DNA from: Pantanalinema sp. GBBB05
GTDB lineage: Bacteria > Cyanobacteriota > Cyanobacteriia > Leptolyngbyales > Leptolyngbyaceae
Direction: 5' to 3'
NCBI GenBank assembly: GCA_016743235.1
Contig: VRZD01000004.1
Span: 124,001 to 188,000, forward strand
Length of the DNA stretch: 64,000 bases
In this document: positions 56,073 through 64,000 of the stretch, one piece after another
Layout of the letters: each line of letters begins with the position of its first letter
Position numbering within the stretch: position 1 is the stretch's first letter
Program-made: the position numbers and the translations under genes
The notes under the pieces: model-generated
Told to the model about the DNA's origin: nothing
Seen by the model: only the letters and a program-made list of their open reading frames with translations
Databases searched by the model: none

Positions 56073-56720
56073 CTAAAAGCGGTAGTTGCGATCGCGCACC
56101 CATAAACTAATCGGTACCGCATGACCACTACTATCTACCTTGGCTTCTACCACAAATGACTGGGGCTGACGTTGTACCTGGCTAATCTCTGTATTGATGC
56201 GCTGACGCTGATCCTCTGGCATGTAATAGGTTTCTAACCCATAGGTCACTTGCCACCCACTATAGTTACCTCGGATTGCTACTTGATTCGTGGCTAACTG
56301 AGTGGGACGATCGCCACTAATCCGCATCGGCTTCCAGGGTTTTGGCAGCTGAGAATTGCTTTGGACAGGAGCCTCTAGCACCACGTAAAAATCTCCACTG
56401 CCATGTTGATCCAACCATTTACCGCCAGGCAGTTTTTTCAAGGCATTCAGATCAGAGATGTCGTACCGCAGGGTTTGCGAATAGCCCCGCAGCAAATCAT
56501 AGGGATCAACTGGAGCTGTTTGCAGCGTAATCGGTTTACCCGCGATCGATGTATAGGCATCCTGCGCCGGAACCATGATAATCAGTGCCGCTTGAAATAC
56601 TAAAGGCAACCAGAATCGCCACACAGGAATTTGTCGAGGGAATTCGACGCCTGGAGTAGGTTGAGGGATGGGTAGCTCAACGGGTGGATCAATCGGTTGG
56701 TTCGGCGGTTGTGAGGTCAT
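56073..56720 (-). CDS. GDYXXLXY-motif protein
   Basis: 215 residues. A single membrane helix near residues 30-50 (FWLPLVFQAALIIMVPA) precedes a soluble part containing VDPYDLLRGYSQTLRYDIS, the motif that names the GDYXXLXY family (here D-P-YDLLRGY). It lies three bases after a DUF2157 gene on the same strand, the constant partner of this family. Function unknown; a membrane complex of the two is likely. Confidence 0.85.
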   Translation of the reverse strand: MTSQPPNQPIDPPVELPIPQPTPGVEFPRQIPVWRFWLPLVFQAALIIMVPAQDAYTSIAGKPITLQTAPVDPYDLLRGYSQTLRYDISDLNALKKLPGGKWLDQHGSGDFYVVLEAPVQSNSQLPKPWKPMRISGDRPTQLATNQVAIRGNYSGWQVTYGLETYYMPEDQRQRINTEISQVQRQPQSFVVEAKVDSSGHAVPISLWVRDRNYRF

Positions 56721-56723
56721 AAT

Positions 56724-58172
56724 TTACTCCTGTGACGATGTAGGTAAAGACAACGGACGATCGGACTTGATATGGCGCTCAAACCAAATCCCAGATGCCA
56801 TGACACCCACACCACATAAGGCAAAGACGATCGCCTTAATTAACAAGCCGGTGTCGTATTCCAGCATCCGGCTCAGAATGCCGAGTACCAGCAGTACCAT
56901 GCCACCCCAGAACGTATGACGGCTCGCCAGCGCCAGCCCATCCCGAATTAGCCCCAGTGCCAGGACAAATAAAATCAGGTTAAAGGCGAGTACCCCCAGC
57001 CCCGGCAGAAAAGAATGGCAGAAAAATACGATCGTCATCAGGACTAATGTCAGGGCGATCGTGCCACTGTTAATCGCCTTTTCCTGCACTCGCAGCAGGT
57101 CACGCCGCAATTGATAACTCAGGTGTAACCAGCCTAATCCGGCGACGATCGCGAGTAAAACAGCATCAATCAACGGTTGCCAGTGCCAATTTGCCAGAGC
57201 GCCATCCCGGTAGCCTGAGTAATCTGTCCATAACCAGCGGAAGGACAGAAAATAGCCGACAATTCCCAACACCCAAATCGATAGACTGCGGGCGATCGGC
57301 TGGAACGGGTCAGTCGTTACAGTCCGGGAGGCTAGTGCAGGTGTGGCGGTGAGAGAAGTGGATAAGCGCTGCCAGATGCGATCGCTATATGCCCATAGCA
57401 GCGCAATTGGCAGACCAAAGGCGATTGCAGGTAGCCAGCCACTGGTCACGATGCCACTGGATAACGGCTTGAGATTAAAGATTAATGAGGTGGCGATCGT
57501 AATTGCGCTTAAGCCAAAGATCACCCGCGATCGACACCAATAGGCAAGCGGTACGAATACCAGGCTAACGACAAGCGGCAGGTGTTGGACAATTAAGGAT
57601 GTCCAAGAGAACTGTTGCCAAAGTTGCCAGTTAAACCAACCACCGGAATAGCCGAGATTCACTAAAATCAGTGCCAGTACACCGAGCGAGGTCAGCCGCA
57701 GACTATACGCCATCGCGGCAACTCCCAAACCCCAGACCAGCAATAGCTCATAGAGTTCACCCGTTTGGTGAAACATTTGGGACATTAAGCCCATGTTTGC
57801 CCCCAGGAGCATCGCCCCTAGTAGCAATAACGCCTGCCCCAACCGTTGCTGACCTTTCTGGGAGGTCGGTTGCCGCCACAGGTAAAACCCGGCAACATTC
57901 ACCCCAACAAAACAACTCAGCAAGACAATCACCTTGAACGATCGCGACCACTCCTGCCAGTTCGCCGCCACAAAGGTGATCGCCCCTAAGCCTAATAAAA
58001 TTGCTCCTAAGCCCATGAGAATCGCCACAAAGCGATTACTCGCCTCTCGCTCCAAATGTTGGAACTGGTAACGATCGGCTAACTTTTCATAGAGAGCAGC
58101 ATCAATTAGTCCCTCTGCCCACCATTGTTCAGATTCCTGGCGTAACTGCCGTCGAAACTTCTCGGAAACCAT
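56724..58172 (-). CDS. DUF2157 multipass membrane protein
   Basis: 482 residues. A soluble N-terminal DUF2157 domain (residues 1-50, LRQESEQWWAEGLID) is followed by about 13 membrane helices. The final helix and short charged tail face the cytosol. DUF2157 genes are nearly always next to a GDYXXLXY gene, here coupled by three bases. No transport or enzyme motif is evident; the function is unknown. Confidence 0.87.
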   Translation of the reverse strand: MVSEKFRRQLRQESEQWWAEGLIDAALYEKLADRYQFQHLEREASNRFVAILMGLGAILLGLGAITFVAANWQEWSRSFKVIVLLSCFVGVNVAGFYLWRQPTSQKGQQRLGQALLLLGAMLLGANMGLMSQMFHQTGELYELLLVWGLGVAAMAYSLRLTSLGVLALILVNLGYSGGWFNWQLWQQFSWTSLIVQHLPLVVSLVFVPLAYWCRSRVIFGLSAITIATSLIFNLKPLSSGIVTSGWLPAIAFGLPIALLWAYSDRIWQRLSTSLTATPALASRTVTTDPFQPIARSLSIWVLGIVGYFLSFRWLWTDYSGYRDGALANWHWQPLIDAVLLAIVAGLGWLHLSYQLRRDLLRVQEKAINSGTIALTLVLMTIVFFCHSFLPGLGVLAFNLILFVLALGLIRDGLALASRHTFWGGMVLLVLGILSRMLEYDTGLLIKAIVFALCGVGVMASGIWFERHIKSDRPLSLPTSSQE

Positions 58173-58448
58173 TCATCGATCGCCTCTCAACAGGGAATGG
58201 ATACTCCCAAGATAATCACGAGTTGACTTTTCTTTCTAGAAAATTAGACACTCCGGAATCTGGTTTGCTGATCACCCTTGCTAGTCGTTTCAGACAGCGA
58301 TATTTCTGCCTAGCCAGGCTCCTTGTTCCCAATCACCTGACAATCTGGCACATTTCTGCTTAAGGTTCTGCAACGATCAGCGCAACAGTCTACACTCATC
58401 AAAGGCAGGCGATTACCTCTCTCGATCGAACCAGTAAATTTAATTGCT

Positions 58449-59291
58449 ATGAGTACCCCACCCATCCAGTGGTATCCCGGACATATTGCTAAAGCTGAAA
58501 AAGCCTTACGCGAGCAACTTAAGCTTGTTGATGTCGTACTAGAAGTTCGAGATGCCAGAATTCCGTTAGCGACCGAGCATCCCCAACTGAAGCAGTGGAT
58601 TGGCAGCAAAGAGCGGGTACTGGTACTAAATCGGGTCGATATGATTTCAGCCCAGGCAAAGCAAACCTGGACAGAGTGGTTTCAGGCTCAGGCAGACATC
58701 CCCCATTTCACCGATGCCCAACATGGCAAGGGCATTGCTGCCATTATCCAATCGGCTCAAGTCGTGGGTGAACGAGTCAATCAGCGTCGCCACGATCGGG
58801 GCATGTTACCTCGACCCGTTCGCGCCGTAGTGATTGGATTTCCCAATGTGGGCAAGTCAGCGTTAATTAATCGCCTCCTGAACCGACGAGTGGTAGACAG
58901 TGCTCGTCGAGCTGGAGTTACTCGCCAACTGCGCTGGGTGAGAATCTCCGATCAGATTGAATTGTTAGATGCTCCAGGCGTACTCCCATCTCGCCTCAAT
59001 GATCAAGACGCTGCCCTAAAGTTAGCCATCTGTGATGATATTGGAGAAGCCGCTTACGACAATCAACGGGTCGCCGCTGCTTTTATCGATCGCCTGAAGG
59101 AATTGCATACAGAAACCACATTACAAACACGGTATCAGTTAACCGTTGCAGAGCTGACAGGCGAAGATTACCTGCATACCCTGGCAGCCCAGCGATATCA
59201 AGGAGATGTCGAACGTACCGCTTGCCAAATTCTCAATGATTTTCGGAAAGGACAACTAGGCGCGATCGCCCTAGAATACCCGCCGCAATAA
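58449..59291 (+). CDS. rbgA: Ribosome biogenesis GTPase RbgA (YlqF)
   Basis: 280 residues, a circularly permuted GTPase: the G4 motif (LNRVDM) and G5 region come before G1 (GFPNVGKSALINRL) and G3 (LLDAPGVLPS). The HIAKAEKALREQLKLVDVVLEVRDAR N-terminus is typical of the family. A C-terminal helical domain (about 195-275) contacts the ribosome. RbgA is required for late assembly of the 50S subunit. Length is normal. Confidence 0.96.
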   Translation: MSTPPIQWYPGHIAKAEKALREQLKLVDVVLEVRDARIPLATEHPQLKQWIGSKERVLVLNRVDMISAQAKQTWTEWFQAQADIPHFTDAQHGKGIAAIIQSAQVVGERVNQRRHDRGMLPRPVRAVVIGFPNVGKSALINRLLNRRVVDSARRAGVTRQLRWVRISDQIELLDAPGVLPSRLNDQDAALKLAICDDIGEAAYDNQRVAAAFIDRLKELHTETTLQTRYQLTVAELTGEDYLHTLAAQRYQGDVERTACQILNDFRKGQLGAIALEYPPQ

Positions 59292-59412
59292 TTCCCTTTG
59301 CTAACAAGTCACCCTTTTGAGAGATAGCTGAATCAAGCATCAGACTGATTAACCCTGGTGAACAGATTTATAGCCTGATAAGGAAATCTTTCAATTAAGG
59401 GAGAAACTAGAT

Positions 59413-60357
59413 ATGCCACTTTACAAAATCAAAGACTTTGATCCCGATTATCGTAGCGGTGCTGACCACAAAAACGATATTTTGTCCTATGACCTGTATG
59501 CGGGCAACGAAAAGGTCGGCTCGATCGATGACCTGCTCGTAGATGATCAAGGCAAATTCCGCTATTTAGTCATCAACACGGGTGTATGGATTTTTGGGAA
59601 GAAAGTCCTGCTGCCAATCGGCTTAGCTCACATTAATGACAGCGATCGTCGTGTTTACACCGATGGTTTAACCCGTACTCAAGTAGAGGATTTGCCTGAG
59701 TACCGGGAAGAGATGACCGTTGACTACGACCAGGAAGAACGGGTGCGTGGCGTCTATCGTCCTCTTGCCAATTCTCGGATGAACCGCTCGACAGCAGTGG
59801 ATCAATCTGCCGCTCTCGACAGTTCTACAGCACTGGGTGCAACTCCAGTGGATAGTTCTGCTACTGCCTCCGATCGCTCCATGACGGCGTATGATCGGGA
59901 TTCCTATCGTTACGACTACGACCCCAATCTATACAACCTTAACGATCGTGACCATCAAACCCTCCGGTTGTATGAAGAACGATTGATTGCCAACAAAACT
60001 CGGCAGAAAACCGGTGAAGTTGCGGTTGGTAAGCGGGTTGAGACTGAAACTGCCCATGTCTCTGTGCCGATCGAACGTGAACGTGTCGTGATTGAACGGA
60101 CAACCCCTGCGGATACGGTGGTCGCTCCAGATGCCCACGCCTTTAATGAAGGGGAAGTCGCTCGGGTAGAAGTATACGAAGAAACTCCCGATATTCGGAA
60201 AGAAGCCTTTGTCCGGGAAGAAGTCCGAGTCCGGAAAGAAGTCGATCGCGAAACGGTAGATGCTGAAGAAACCCTGCGCCGGGAACGTCTGGATGTCAAT
60301 AAGGATGGCAATCCAGTGCTAGAAGAACCCGATCGCCGCCGGAACGATCGCATCTAA
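59413..60357 (+). CDS. PRC-barrel and DUF2382 domain protein
   Basis: 314 residues. Residues 15-100 are a PRC-barrel domain (KNDILSYDLYAGNEKVGSIDDLLVD and the G-V-W-I-FGKK segment). Residues about 180-300 hold DUF2382 (LRLYEERLIANKTRQKTGEV and VSVPIERERVVIER), a charged, coiled segment related to stress proteins such as YsnF. The Ser/Ala-rich middle links them. The C-terminus is highly charged. AGGGAG at 59398-59403 lies nine bases before the ATG. No signal peptide; soluble stress role is inferred. Confidence 0.9.
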   Translation: MPLYKIKDFDPDYRSGADHKNDILSYDLYAGNEKVGSIDDLLVDDQGKFRYLVINTGVWIFGKKVLLPIGLAHINDSDRRVYTDGLTRTQVEDLPEYREEMTVDYDQEERVRGVYRPLANSRMNRSTAVDQSAALDSSTALGATPVDSSATASDRSMTAYDRDSYRYDYDPNLYNLNDRDHQTLRLYEERLIANKTRQKTGEVAVGKRVETETAHVSVPIERERVVIERTTPADTVVAPDAHAFNEGEVARVEVYEETPDIRKEAFVREEVRVRKEVDRETVDAEETLRRERLDVNKDGNPVLEEPDRRRNDRI

Positions 60358-60395
60358 ACGTCAAACAGATTCAGCCGCATCTTCACTGATGCCTT

Positions 60396-60439
60396 AGGGT
60401 AAGGTTTACCAGGTTACAACCTGCAATAAACCTTACCCT
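60396..60439. terminator. Hairpin after the DUF2382 gene
   Basis: A 13-bp perfect stem AGGGTAAGGTTTA (60396-60408) and TAAACCTTACCCT (60427-60439), with an inner CAGG/CCTG pairing. It starts 38 bases after the stop codon. The following sequence is not T-rich, so termination without Rho is less sure. Confidence 0.6.
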
Positions 60440-60564
60440 GCTTCATAGATAGGATGATTGAGGATTACTGTATAGTCGCTTTTACAGCGATCTTAACGCC
60501 CCGATTCATCCCGCCCTTACCTATTAACAGTTCGCGGTAAAATTTTATTTGCCTCAGTTTGGGT

Positions 60565-61131
60565 ATGATCATGTGGTGGCGATCGGTGTTCATTGGACTA
60601 TGCGTTTTACCAGCGATCGGTTGCCGTTCGCCCACACAGAGTCCGGCCCAACCTCAATCTGGAGGTCAAACCATGCATCTGGAAAGTGCCGCCTTCACCC
60701 CTAACAGCAAGATTCCAGCAGAATTTACTTGTGACGGCAGTAATGTGTCTCCGCCCCTCGCTTGGAGTCCGCCCCCGGCTAACACCCAAAGCTTGACCCT
60801 GATTGTAGATGACCCTGATGCCCCAGTCGGCACATTTGTTCACTGGGTATTATTCAATCTGCCGGGGCAGACCACCTCATTACCCCAACACATTACAGCT
60901 CAGTCAGCTTTGCCGGATCAGAGCCTTCAGGGGCAGAATGATTTTGGTAAGTTGGGCTATGGTGGGCCCTGTCCGCCTAATGGAACGCATCGCTATTTCT
61001 TTAAACTCTATGCCTTAGATACTCAGTTGAAGTTGCCGTCCGGGGCAACAAAAGCTCAAGTCGAGGCAGCTATGCAGGGTCACATTCTGGCAGCAGCGGA
61101 GTTAATCGGACTTTATCACCGATCGCATTGA
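60565..61131 (+). CDS. YbhB/YbcL (PEBP) family lipoprotein
   Basis: 188 residues from the ATG at 60565; a TTG at 60559 and an ATG at 60571 are alternatives. A lipoprotein signal ends at PAIGC, so the protein is probably anchored on the periplasmic side. The PEBP fold shows FTCDGSNVSPPLAWSP, VDDPDAPVGTFVHWVLFNLP and GPCPPNGTHRYFFKLYALD, the anion-binding set. Homologues bind small ligands; the name Raf kinase inhibitor-like is by fold only. Its last bases come close to a TPR gene with the same direction. Confidence 0.9.
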   Translation: MIMWWRSVFIGLCVLPAIGCRSPTQSPAQPQSGGQTMHLESAAFTPNSKIPAEFTCDGSNVSPPLAWSPPPANTQSLTLIVDDPDAPVGTFVHWVLFNLPGQTTSLPQHITAQSALPDQSLQGQNDFGKLGYGGPCPPNGTHRYFFKLYALDTQLKLPSGATKAQVEAAMQGHILAAAELIGLYHRSH

Positions 61132-61145
61132 GATTTGTTACAAAA

Positions 61146-61176
61146 TGTGCGAAAGTTACCAGGTGTGCGAAAGTTA
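61146..61176 (+). repeat. Two copies of a 13-nt direct repeat upstream of the TPR gene
   Basis: TGTGCGAAAGTTA at 61146-61158 and again at 61164-61176, a spacing of 18 bp from start to start. It lies between the PEBP gene and the TPR gene ATG. It could be a tandem operator. Confidence 0.6.
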
Positions 61177-61211
61177 ACCTTGATTTTTTCATAGGGCAGT
61201 TAGGCAAGCTG

Positions 61212-62294
61212 ATGGCAAGTAAACCGATTTCGTTGCTGGCAAGCATTTTCTTGGGGGTGGGGCTGGCAATCAGCACTCCACAGATCACCTACGCTCAACG
61301 GTCTGGAAACAATCCTCAGTTGACCGAATTGCTGAAGCAAGGCAAGCAGTTGGTCGATAGTGGTAATTTTGCTGCCGCGCTATCGGTTTACCAGCAAGCG
61401 GCAGCTTTAGATAACACGAACGCCCGGATTTATTCGGGCATTGGCTACTTGCAAGCCAACCAGGGAGATTTTGAATCAGCCGTGCGTTCTTATCAGCAGG
61501 CGATCGCGCTGGATGGCAAAAATCCTGAGTTCTACTATGCTCTAGGCTATAGTCTGGCAAACTTGGGCAGAAATGATCAAGCCGTCATGGCCTACCGGGA
61601 AGCAACCCGGTTAAGCCCTCAACACGTTAACGCCTATTTGGGGATGGGTGTTGTCTTTAGCCGTCAAGGACTTTACGATGATGCGATCGCAGCTTACCGG
61701 AAAGTGCTGGCATTTTCTCCCCGCAATGCTCAAGCTTATGAGTTAGCCGGTACGGCCTACATTCAGAAAAATCGTCCTCAAGAAGCACTCGACTTTTTGA
61801 CTAAAGCCGCGCAATTTTCTCCCCGAGATGGCAGTATTCAGGTACAACGCGGCGCTGCTCTCCTGCAAATGAACCGGGTTGAAGAGGCGCTAGAAGCCCT
61901 AAAATTAGCCACTCGCCTGTCTCCGCGTGATGCTACAGTCCAACTTCAAATTGGGAAGATTCTGCGGATTACTGGGCAGTTGGATGAAGCCCTGCAAGCC
62001 TATCGGATGGCAACCGCGCTCAAATCCAATTTGCTAGAGGCACAGATCGCACTAGGTGACATTTACATGGAGAAGCAAAACTATCTCTATGCGATCGTGG
62101 CTTACCGTAAATATGTAGCCTTAGCACCTGAGGATCCCGACGCCTATTACAAGCTAGGGACAGCCCTCAAAAGTGATGGACGCAAGCAAGAAGCGGCAAC
62201 GACATTTGAGTTAGCGCGCAACTTGTATCAACAACAAGGCAAATCCAATGGGGTGAAGCAAGTCGAGCAGCAACTCAAAGAGATTAAGAAGTAA
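61212..62294 (+). CDS. Exported TPR-repeat protein
   Basis: 360 residues from the ATG at 61212, chosen because it starts a proper signal peptide (LLASIFLGVGLAIS, cleavage TYAQ). The TTG at 61128 would place 28 extra residues before that signal. About eight or nine tetratricopeptide repeats cover residues 40-350 (AAALDNTNARIYSGIGYLQANQGDF and repeats of this kind). TPRs are protein-binding scaffolds; it probably acts in the periplasm. The last 11 bp overlap the convergent ispD gene. Confidence 0.92.
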   Translation: MASKPISLLASIFLGVGLAISTPQITYAQRSGNNPQLTELLKQGKQLVDSGNFAAALSVYQQAAALDNTNARIYSGIGYLQANQGDFESAVRSYQQAIALDGKNPEFYYALGYSLANLGRNDQAVMAYREATRLSPQHVNAYLGMGVVFSRQGLYDDAIAAYRKVLAFSPRNAQAYELAGTAYIQKNRPQEALDFLTKAAQFSPRDGSIQVQRGAALLQMNRVEEALEALKLATRLSPRDATVQLQIGKILRITGQLDEALQAYRMATALKSNLLEAQIALGDIYMEKQNYLYAIVAYRKYVALAPEDPDAYYKLGTALKSDGRKQEAATTFELARNLYQQQGKSNGVKQVEQQLKEIKK

Positions 62295-62991
62295 CTGCCG
62301 CCTGACTAGCCTCGCGTTGACGCAGAATAAATTCCGCGATCGCCAAATCGATCGGAGTTGTTACTTTCAGGTTGGTTTCCTCGCCTGCCACGATTTTTAC
62401 GGGTAGCCCACATTGCTCAAATAAAGCCGCATCATCGGTCACTTCCCAACCGTGCTGTAAGCCTTCGTTATGGCAGTGGAGCAGCCGTTCCACCTCAAAT
62501 CCTTGAGGGGTTTGGGCTGCCCATAAATTTTGTCGATCGGGAGTACTGGTGATTAACTGTGTCCCTGATTCAACAACTTTAATCGTGTCTTTAACCGGAA
62601 TCGCCGCGATTAACCCTGGACAGTGTTGGAGGTCTTCAGCACAGCGATCGAATAATTCTGGGGTTGCCAGGCATCGCGCCCCGTCATGGATTAAAACCCG
62701 TTCGGCAACGGCAGGAAGCGATTGTAATCCCCGATAAACTGATTCTTGTCGGGTGGCTCCTCCCGGAATTAAATGCACCGATTTGCTCATCCCCAGACTG
62801 GTGACAATTTCTTTGAAATCCTGAAAATCATCGGGTTGTCCGACTAAGCCAATCCAGCGAATGGCTCGCGATGCTTTGGCAGCGGCTAACGTCCACGCTA
62901 GTAATGGTTTGTCGAGTAGAGGTAACAGCAGCTTGTTGCGGTTGCTGCCCATCCGACGACCTGATCCAGCGGCAGGAATCAGTAGATACAC
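62284..62991 (-). CDS. ispD: 2-C-methyl-D-erythritol 4-phosphate cytidylyltransferase IspD
   Basis: 235 residues. It makes CDP-ME in the MEP pathway of isoprenoid synthesis, used here for carotenoids and the chlorophyll phytyl tail. It shows the nucleotide loop IPAAGSGRRMGSNRNKLLLPL, VLIHDGARCLATPEL, IPVKDTIK and the TDDAALFE motif. GTG start with a GAGGAG ribosome site five bases upstream. The first bases of its 3' end overlap the TPR gene. Confidence 0.97.
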   Translation of the reverse strand: MYLLIPAAGSGRRMGSNRNKLLLPLLDKPLLAWTLAAAKASRAIRWIGLVGQPDDFQDFKEIVTSLGMSKSVHLIPGGATRQESVYRGLQSLPAVAERVLIHDGARCLATPELFDRCAEDLQHCPGLIAAIPVKDTIKVVESGTQLITSTPDRQNLWAAQTPQGFEVERLLHCHNEGLQHGWEVTDDAALFEQCGLPVKIVAGEETNLKVTTPIDLAIAEFILRQREASQAAVTS

Positions 62992-63279
62992 AAGTGCTCC
63001 TCACAAAAAATGCCTTCTAAATTATGGTCTGAGGAAGCGCTACAAACACCAATCTCCTCAAAAAATCTGGGATCCGACTTTAGGAAGACGAAAAGCCACC
63101 TCGGAAGCCGCAAGATTGCAGTCAGACTTGTTCTGTAGAGCCTATAACCGTGATAAGCAAATTCGCTGATCAAGATATTTATGGATCAGAGGGTCGTATA
63201 GAGAACGGTTAAGACAGATGAACTGAGATAAACTAACGATGGATTATCCGAATCACGCTTAAACCTGTAACTGTTAGAT

Positions 63280-64000
63280 ATGCGAATAGTAGCCCTCGTT
63301 CCCGGTGGAATCGGTGATCAGATTCTGTTCTTCCCGACCCTGGATGATCTGAAGCAGGTATATCCCAACGCGCAAATCGATGTCGTCGTGGAACCCAGAG
63401 CCAAGGATGCTTATCGGGTGTCCAAATCAGTCACCAATACCATTCTGTTTGACTTTAAGGATCGCAATAGTCTAGCGGATTGGGGTAATTTACTCGGGGT
63501 TTTGCGCGATCGCGAATATGATGTCGTCATCTCCCTGGGACGGCGATGGGCAGTCGGCTTTCTGCTCTGGCTCACAGGCATTCCCACCCGGGTTGGCTAT
63601 GCTGGCAGCGCCGGACAAGCATTCCTGACCAATCCTGTACCGCTGAAAACCGGACAATACGCGGCAGAAATGTACCATGATTTGCTTCAGGGACTAGGGA
63701 TCACTACGCCCTGCCCAGAAGTTGCCATTAGTGTCCCCACGAAAGATTTAGATTGGGCAGATGCCGAACGCAAGCGGCTAGGGGTGCAGAACAGTGGCTA
63801 TGTCATGATTCACGGGGGTTCAAGCCAGTTAGCCAAACTGAAAGGCATCGACAAAATTTATCCGATCGAAAATTGGCTCGGCATCATTCAAGACTTTCAG
63901 CAGCGGCAACCCGATTTACCGATCGTGATTGCTCAAGGACCAGACGATACGGAACTAGTTGCCGCCTTGGTTGAAGCCAACTCTAACTTAAAGGTGACCA
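63280..64000 (+). CDS. GT9-family glycosyltransferase, partial (N-terminal part)
   Basis: 240 residues from the ATG at 63280 and still open at the window end. The N-terminus MRIVALVPGGIGDQILFFPTL is the heptosyltransferase (GT9) donor-site loop; YDVVISLGRRWAVGFLLWL, GIPTRVGYAG and the VMIHGGSS turn follow as in the family. GT9 enzymes add heptose or other sugars to lipopolysaccharide or related surface glycans. The C-terminal domain is outside the window, so completeness cannot be judged. Confidence 0.85.
   Translation, partial: MRIVALVPGGIGDQILFFPTLDDLKQVYPNAQIDVVVEPRAKDAYRVSKSVTNTILFDFKDRNSLADWGNLLGVLRDREYDVVISLGRRWAVGFLLWLTGIPTRVGYAGSAGQAFLTNPVPLKTGQYAAEMYHDLLQGLGITTPCPEVAISVPTKDLDWADAERKRLGVQNSGYVMIHGGSSQLAKLKGIDKIYPIENWLGIIQDFQQRQPDLPIVIAQGPDDTELVAALVEANSNLKVT

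Noticed and set aside
61128..61211. TTG start of the TPR gene
   Set aside because: It would put 28 residues before a normal signal peptide and would read through the 13-nt repeats.
62992..63015. Yfr1-like motif near ispD
   Set aside because: CTCCTCACA is the complement of the ispD ribosome site; the expected flanking stem-loops of Yfr1 are absent.
1..64000. tRNA, rRNA, CRISPR array, transposase or integrase genes
   Set aside because: No tRNA TψC-loop pattern with a clover leaf in the gaps, no regular spaced repeats, and no transposase or integrase among the open frames.

Overview
The window is chromosomal DNA from a cyanobacterium. It carries psaL and psbZ (photosystem I and II subunits), the catalytic subunit of ferredoxin:thioredoxin reductase, the cyanobacterial suf cluster with its repressor SufR, the cyanobacteria-specific pair pipX-pipY, the divisome gene sepF, a type II sulfide:quinone reductase and many copies of the HIP1 octamer GCGATCGC. 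The moderate GC content, the many CHAT/FecR/CHASE2/PEP-CTERM proteins and the gene set fit a filamentous, Leptolyngbya-like lineage, but genus is a guess. There are no rRNA or tRNA genes, no insertion sequences and no CRISPR array that I can see.

Layout. 1-9 kb: a two-domain sulfurtransferase, a surface-type pair (putative outer-membrane barrel divergent from a FecR protein with a proline-rich tail), DUF1643 and folC, a serpin lipoprotein and a GT39-type glycosyltransferase. 9-17 kb: a WG-repeat lipoprotein, uvrB, an SDR, a doubtful small secreted ORF, a GH116 glucosidase and a small membrane protein. 17-24.5 kb, all on the minus strand: pipX-pipY, sepF, proC with a phosphatase-like protein, an ECF-type transporter T component coupled to der, and sqr. 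25-31.6 kb: two exported proteins, psaL and ribH/psbZ converging on a shared terminator, a fused DHH-CBS-tRNA nucleotidyltransferase and a PEP-CTERM protein. 31.7-40.6 kb: a probable pseudokinase, a small conserved protein, an ABC1 (UbiB) kinase, a PP2C phosphatase, FecR overlapping a CHASE2 histidine kinase, and a glutamine amidotransferase.

40.8-52.4 kb: cyclophilin, TspO-like protein, a three-gene set (MshEN-like peptide, a short DUF1822-like protein, a membrane CHAT protease-like protein), then the iron-sulfur region sufS-sufD-sufC-sufB-ftrC on the minus strand with sufR divergent. Between ftrC and sufR lie two perfect CAAC-N6-GTTG sites, which suggests that SufR controls ftrC together with suf and its own gene. 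52.6-64 kb: pgk with an intrinsic terminator, a UspA-NERD pair, a VapBC-like toxin-antitoxin pair, the GDYXXLXY/DUF2157 membrane pair, rbgA (ylqF), a PRC-barrel/DUF2382 stress protein, a PEBP-like lipoprotein, a TPR protein, ispD, and the 5' part of a GT9 glycosyltransferase running off the window.

Most of the window is housekeeping. The parts most worth a second look are the DUF1822-CHAT set, the SufR operators placed upstream of ftrC, the degenerate kinase at 31.7 kb, the serpin, and the phosphatase-like protein with a shortened CX4R loop.
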